A stretch of DNA of 26,449 nt, taken from assembly GCA_002478685.1 (NCBI GenBank), contig DLPY01000003.1, forward strand, positions 5,957-32,405. The letters run 5' to 3'. Shown one piece after another: positions 23,472 to 26,449 of the stretch. Both the position numbers and the translations under genes were made by a program. The stretch is from Flavobacteriaceae bacterium UBA7446 (lineage in GTDB: Bacteria; Bacteroidota; Bacteroidia; Flavobacteriales; Flavobacteriaceae). The first letter of the stretch is position 1. Every line of letters starts with the position of its first letter. The notes under the pieces were generated by a model that saw nothing but the letters and a program-made list of their open reading frames with translations, had not been told where the DNA came from and searched no databases.

Positions 23472-23496
23472 TGTCATTTCACATCACGAAATGACA
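23472..23496 (-). terminator. Stem-loop at the end of gcvH (possible terminator)
   Basis: TGTCATTTC (23472-23480) and GAAATGACA (23488-23496) form a perfect nine-base stem around a seven-base loop that includes the gcvH stop codon. In the minus direction it is followed by a T-rich but broken stretch (CAAATAGATTTATTT) rather than a clean U-run, so it may be a weak terminator or an mRNA 3'-end stabiliser between gcvH and tonB. Confidence 0.5.
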
Positions 23497-23861
23497 GCTT
23501 GATAGCTTGCGTTGGAAAGTAGTTCATCAATTTCAGAAGCATCGCTTAATTTAATTTTCACAATCCACCCTTCACCATACGGGTCGTCATTAACAAGTTC
23601 TGGCGTATCCTCTAATTGGTCATTAACTGCAATAATTTCCCCTGAAAGTGGCTGAAACAAGTCAGATACTGTTTTTACGGCCTCAACAGTTCCAAAAACC
23701 GCTTCTTTGGCAAGCATCTCACCCTCTGTTTCAACCTCTACATACACAATGTCACCCAACTCGTTTTGTGCAAAATCAGTGATTCCAACCGTTGCCTCAT
23801 CGCCCTCAATACGCACCCACTCGTGGTCGTGTGTATATTTTAAATCTTTTGGAATATTCAT
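23484..23861 (-). CDS. gcvH: Glycine cleavage system H protein
   Basis: The lipoyl carrier of the glycine cleavage complex, shuttling the aminomethyl group between the P, T and L proteins. The 125-residue protein has the standard opening (LKYTHDHEWVRIEG), the GITDFAQNELGDIVYVE segment and the lipoylated lysine Lys63 in FGTVEAVKTVSDL. The ending (GWIVKIKLSDASEIDELLS) is normal. The partner gcvT and gcvP genes are not here. It follows sprA by 36 bases on the same strand, an arrangement I recall from other flavobacteria. Confidence 0.96.
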   Translation of the reverse strand: MNIPKDLKYTHDHEWVRIEGDEATVGITDFAQNELGDIVYVEVETEGEMLAKEAVFGTVEAVKTVSDLFQPLSGEIIAVNDQLEDTPELVNDDPYGEGWIVKIKLSDASEIDELLSNASYQAVIS

Positions 23862-23897
23862 ATCAGAATTTTTAGTTAAATGTAATGTAAAAACCTA

Positions 23898-26449
23898 CTA
23901 ATTTCCAAAATTGTAACGCAGCGTAATTCCAGAACGAATATTGGTTTGTGGAAAGGCGGTAGAAATAGCAAATTTTGAAAATGCGTGATCGTAAAAGAAC
24001 AAGGCTGTAAAATTGCGAGAAAGTGCATAATCAGCAGAGACTTTCAGTGACCACAAACGTTGTCCTGCGGTCACTTGGTCGCTAAGTACATCTAAATTTC
24101 GGATGAGTGTAATGTTATCCCGCACTGATAAATCACCCTTTATGTTAATGTCTCCTTTTAAGTTGGTTGACTTTCCGCCAATATTGGTTTTGAATTTCAC
24201 ATTTTTAATACGATACCCCATTCCTACAATCCACTCATTGCCAGAAGTTTCGGTAAGTAAATTGTTATCTAACGATAGTGATAGCGCACGGTCTTTTCGT
24301 ACCTCAGCCGAAAGCTGTAAGCTGTTTTTAAGTTCAAAATCTACCTTAATAAGCGGATTGAATTGCTCCACCAAATTCACATTGGTGTATAAAATTTCGT
24401 TCATGAAATTCCCCGATTGATCGGTGGAACTAGGTTGATATTCTAGGTTTGTTGTAAAAGCGTTTAGCGTATGGCTAGCACGATAACCGTGCGCTATAGC
24501 AAATCGGTTAAAGCGTTTTTTAAACGACTTAAGGCGCATAAGCCCGCTATATTGTAAGTTCCAATTTGGCAATGGAACTGAACGTTTAGCCTCCATGCTT
24601 ACAGATTTGGGATCAGTGCCAACATAGGCTGCTAAAAACGCAGGAATAAGCACCGCTTGATTGTTTTTACCAAAGCCCCTTGGAAAGCCATCGGCATCTA
24701 CATCCCCCAAGGGAATACCTCGAGCCGTTGCCAAACGTTGCGCAATGGTCAAGCGATTTGTTTTGAGGTCTTCAAAAGCCTGAGAGTTTAACCCATTTCC
24801 GCTGAATGCCGTTTTAAGCATAATGGTTGAAATTTCAAAGTTCCCAAACAATCGTGGCGAAAGAGCAGTATAGGCTCCGTTAACCACGCTGAAGTTTTCA
24901 GAAGCATTTTCGGAATAATTTCGGTTTCCTGTTAAGTCGAGCTTTAATCCTTGTAATAAGCCTATCTCCGCATTGTAACTCATTTCGGTATTGTGTACCG
25001 ATGTGTACGCTTGATTAAAATTTGGGAATTCAGTAAGCCAACCGCGTTTGGCTGCCTCAAATCGAATGTCTTTTTGACGTCCCACAGCAAACTCAAATCC
25101 AGGGTTTGAAGTGCCCAAAAACCCAATGTTTTGCGTGTAGCCCGGAAGCACTGTTCCGTTGCTTTCGCTATATGTGAATTGTACACGTTCAAGTGCTGTA
25201 ATTAATCCCACAAGGGTGTTCGTAAATTTTACACCCGGTTTCTTTTTAGCGGAATTACCTGTTTTCTTTTTTAAGCCAAGAGTCGAATACAAGCTACGCA
25301 TATTGGCAATTCCGTTCCACTGAATTGTGTTAGCGTTTTGTAGCGTATGCACAATACCAAGTGTATTATTATTTTGATCTACAACGTTTGCCAACGATGT
25401 TGCACCACGTTGCCAATTAAAGTTTCCATTGTATGAATATGTTCCATCCAAAAACGAAAGTACAGGGATAAATTTAAACGGGACTTGGTAGGTTGCTCCC
25501 ACAGATTGATCAAAACGATCCATTTGTCCCATGTCCCAAAGTCCATCCCAAATGTCAAGTTTGGTATTGACCCGAGTGGTTCCAGCAGGACCATCTTCGA
25601 GGTAGTTTCGTACGATATTTCGGCTTGAAGCAGAAAAGTCTAAGCGAAGAGAGTTTGTTAAGTTGTGGTTCAAGGTAAAGAGCCAATCAAACAAATAGTT
25701 GCGTTGTTGCAAATCGGGCAAAGCAATTTGTTTAGACGTATTTACCCCTTCCAAATATACCTGACGAAATCGTTGACTTTGGAAAGTTCGGTTAATATTA
25801 GCACCAAGGGTTATGGAGCTCGGCATTAGGTTCAGGTTGATTTCTGAAAGCCAACGCAAGTATTTTTTAGTAGATATCGCTTGCACTTTCCCTAATGGTT
25901 TTATGGACAATGGCTTAAACGAATAATTGTAGCCAGCACCTAAACGCACATTTTTGTAGGCGTAATCCTCAATTTCAAAATCGCTTCGTTTTTCCTCATT
26001 ATACGAATAGGAAAAATCTAAATTTTCAATATCAAAGAAATCTTGTTTGGCTTCAGCGCTACGCTGTTTGCGCACACCAATGAGATTGATACTTTTGAGT
26101 TTTGAAACGGTAATCGCTTGGTCGCGAATAGAATCGCGTTGCGATTCTCGTGTGGCAGTATCCAAACGGTCTTGAAGCTCAATATCTCTGTAATATGGAT
26201 CATATTTTGGCGTAATAACTTCCTGATTGTAGCTATAACTCAAAGGCAGTATAAATCCCCATTTTTTAGGGAATAACATTCCTGCGTTTACACTTGTGGT
26301 TACACCATATGATCGGATGTCATCTTGGCTTCTTTGGTTTGGTGATTGGTCAATGGCGCCAAAACCTACAGTCGAAATAGCGCCGTTTACAGTAATATTG
26401 GCGGAATCGGCTAGATTGGCATCCATTGTTCCTACAGCAGCCGAACCCC
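23898..26449 (-). CDS. sprA: Type IX secretion outer-membrane translocon SprA, C-terminal part
   Basis: The 3' end of a very large gene, open through the right edge; about 850 C-terminal residues are visible of a protein that is usually near 2,400 residues. SprA (Sov) is the giant single-chain beta barrel through which T9SS cargo leaves the cell. What is seen fits: many amphipathic strands (WGFILPLSYSYNQEVITP, RLGAGYNYSFKPLSI, LFTLNHNLTNSLRLDFSAS, RFAIAHGYRASHTLNAFTTN), a long middle section with polar plugs and loops, and a closing strand IRSGITLRYNFGN. The sequence from 26449 reads in frame with no start of its own. Presence of sprA implies gliding motility or T9SS protein export in this organism. 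Confidence 0.93.
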   Translation of the reverse strand, partial: GSAAVGTMDANLADSANITVNGAISTVGFGAIDQSPNQRSQDDIRSYGVTTSVNAGMLFPKKWGFILPLSYSYNQEVITPKYDPYYRDIELQDRLDTATRESQRDSIRDQAITVSKLKSINLIGVRKQRSAEAKQDFFDIENLDFSYSYNEEKRSDFEIEDYAYKNVRLGAGYNYSFKPLSIKPLGKVQAISTKKYLRWLSEINLNLMPSSITLGANINRTFQSQRFRQVYLEGVNTSKQIALPDLQQRNYLFDWLFTLNHNLTNSLRLDFSASSRNIVRNYLEDGPAGTTRVNTKLDIWDGLWDMGQMDRFDQSVGATYQVPFKFIPVLSFLDGTYSYNGNFNWQRGATSLANVVDQNNNTLGIVHTLQNANTIQWNGIANMRSLYSTLGLKKKTGNSAKKKPGVKFTNTLVGLITALERVQFTYSESNGTVLPGYTQNIGFLGTSNPGFEFAVGRQKDIRFEAAKRGWLTEFPNFNQAYTSVHNTEMSYNAEIGLLQGLKLDLTGNRNYSENASENFSVVNGAYTALSPRLFGNFEISTIMLKTAFSGNGLNSQAFEDLKTNRLTIAQRLATARGIPLGDVDADGFPRGFGKNNQAVLIPAFLAAYVGTDPKSVSMEAKRSVPLPNWNLQYSGLMRLKSFKKRFNRFAIAHGYRASHTLNAFTTNLEYQPSSTDQSGNFMNEILYTNVNLVEQFNPLIKVDFELKNSLQLSAEVRKDRALSLSLDNNLLTETSGNEWIVGMGYRIKNVKFKTNIGGKSTNLKGDINIKGDLSVRDNITLIRNLDVLSDQVTAGQRLWSLKVSADYALSRNFTALFFYDHAFSKFAISTAFPQTNIRSGITLRYNFGN

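Overview
The window looks like a chromosomal core region from a flavobacterium (phylum Bacteroidota, class Flavobacteriia, probably family Flavobacteriaceae). Three things point there: a type IX secretion gene (sprA); Bacteroidota-specific families such as the DUF6089 barrel and a TonB with a PGC...C motif; and several copies of the Bacteroidota promoter box TAnnTTTG placed just upstream of gene starts. The DNA is AT-rich. Genes are tightly packed, many overlap by a few bases, and no gap reaches 300 bases. I found no tRNA, rRNA, CRISPR array, insertion sequence or phage gene. Most of the content is housekeeping.

Layout. 1-970: start of a DUF2335-type membrane protein gene that runs off the left edge, a doubtful small overlapping ORF, and a glycine-zipper protein with a good promoter. 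972-2449 (minus): pdxJ followed by an alpha/beta hydrolase whose start codon is unclear. 2524-9705 (plus): a cell-envelope cluster of NAD kinase, a DUF6089 outer-membrane protein, undecaprenyl diphosphate synthase (uppS), bamA, two Skp/OmpH-type periplasmic chaperone genes, a strong terminator, and murI. It combines lipid carrier supply, barrel insertion, barrel-protein chaperoning and peptidoglycan precursor supply. 9702-11847: a gamma-carbonic-anhydrase-like hexapeptide protein (minus), a NifU-type Fe-S carrier (plus) and tsaB (minus).

11865-17625 (minus): a complete tripartite efflux operon transcribed as ATPase, permease 1, permease 2, membrane-fusion protein, TolC-type outer-membrane factor, probably running on into tsaB. 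17694-22612 (minus): a respiratory operon for cytochrome c oxidase assembly and accessory subunits: ctaB, two subunit III genes, subunit IV, a cysteine-free SCO-like protein, an SCO copper chaperone, a DUF420 membrane protein and a 65-residue CxxC membrane protein. 22707-26449 (minus): sprA (3' part only), gcvH and tonB.

The most interesting items are subtle. They are the SCO-like protein that has lost all cysteines beside a normal SCO, the tiny two-helix CxxC protein at the end of the same operon, a hydrolase whose homology-expected initiator codon is ATC, a Skp-like protein with an extreme Lys/Arg/Glu tail, and near-leaderless promoters. I see no convincing wholly new multi-gene system.
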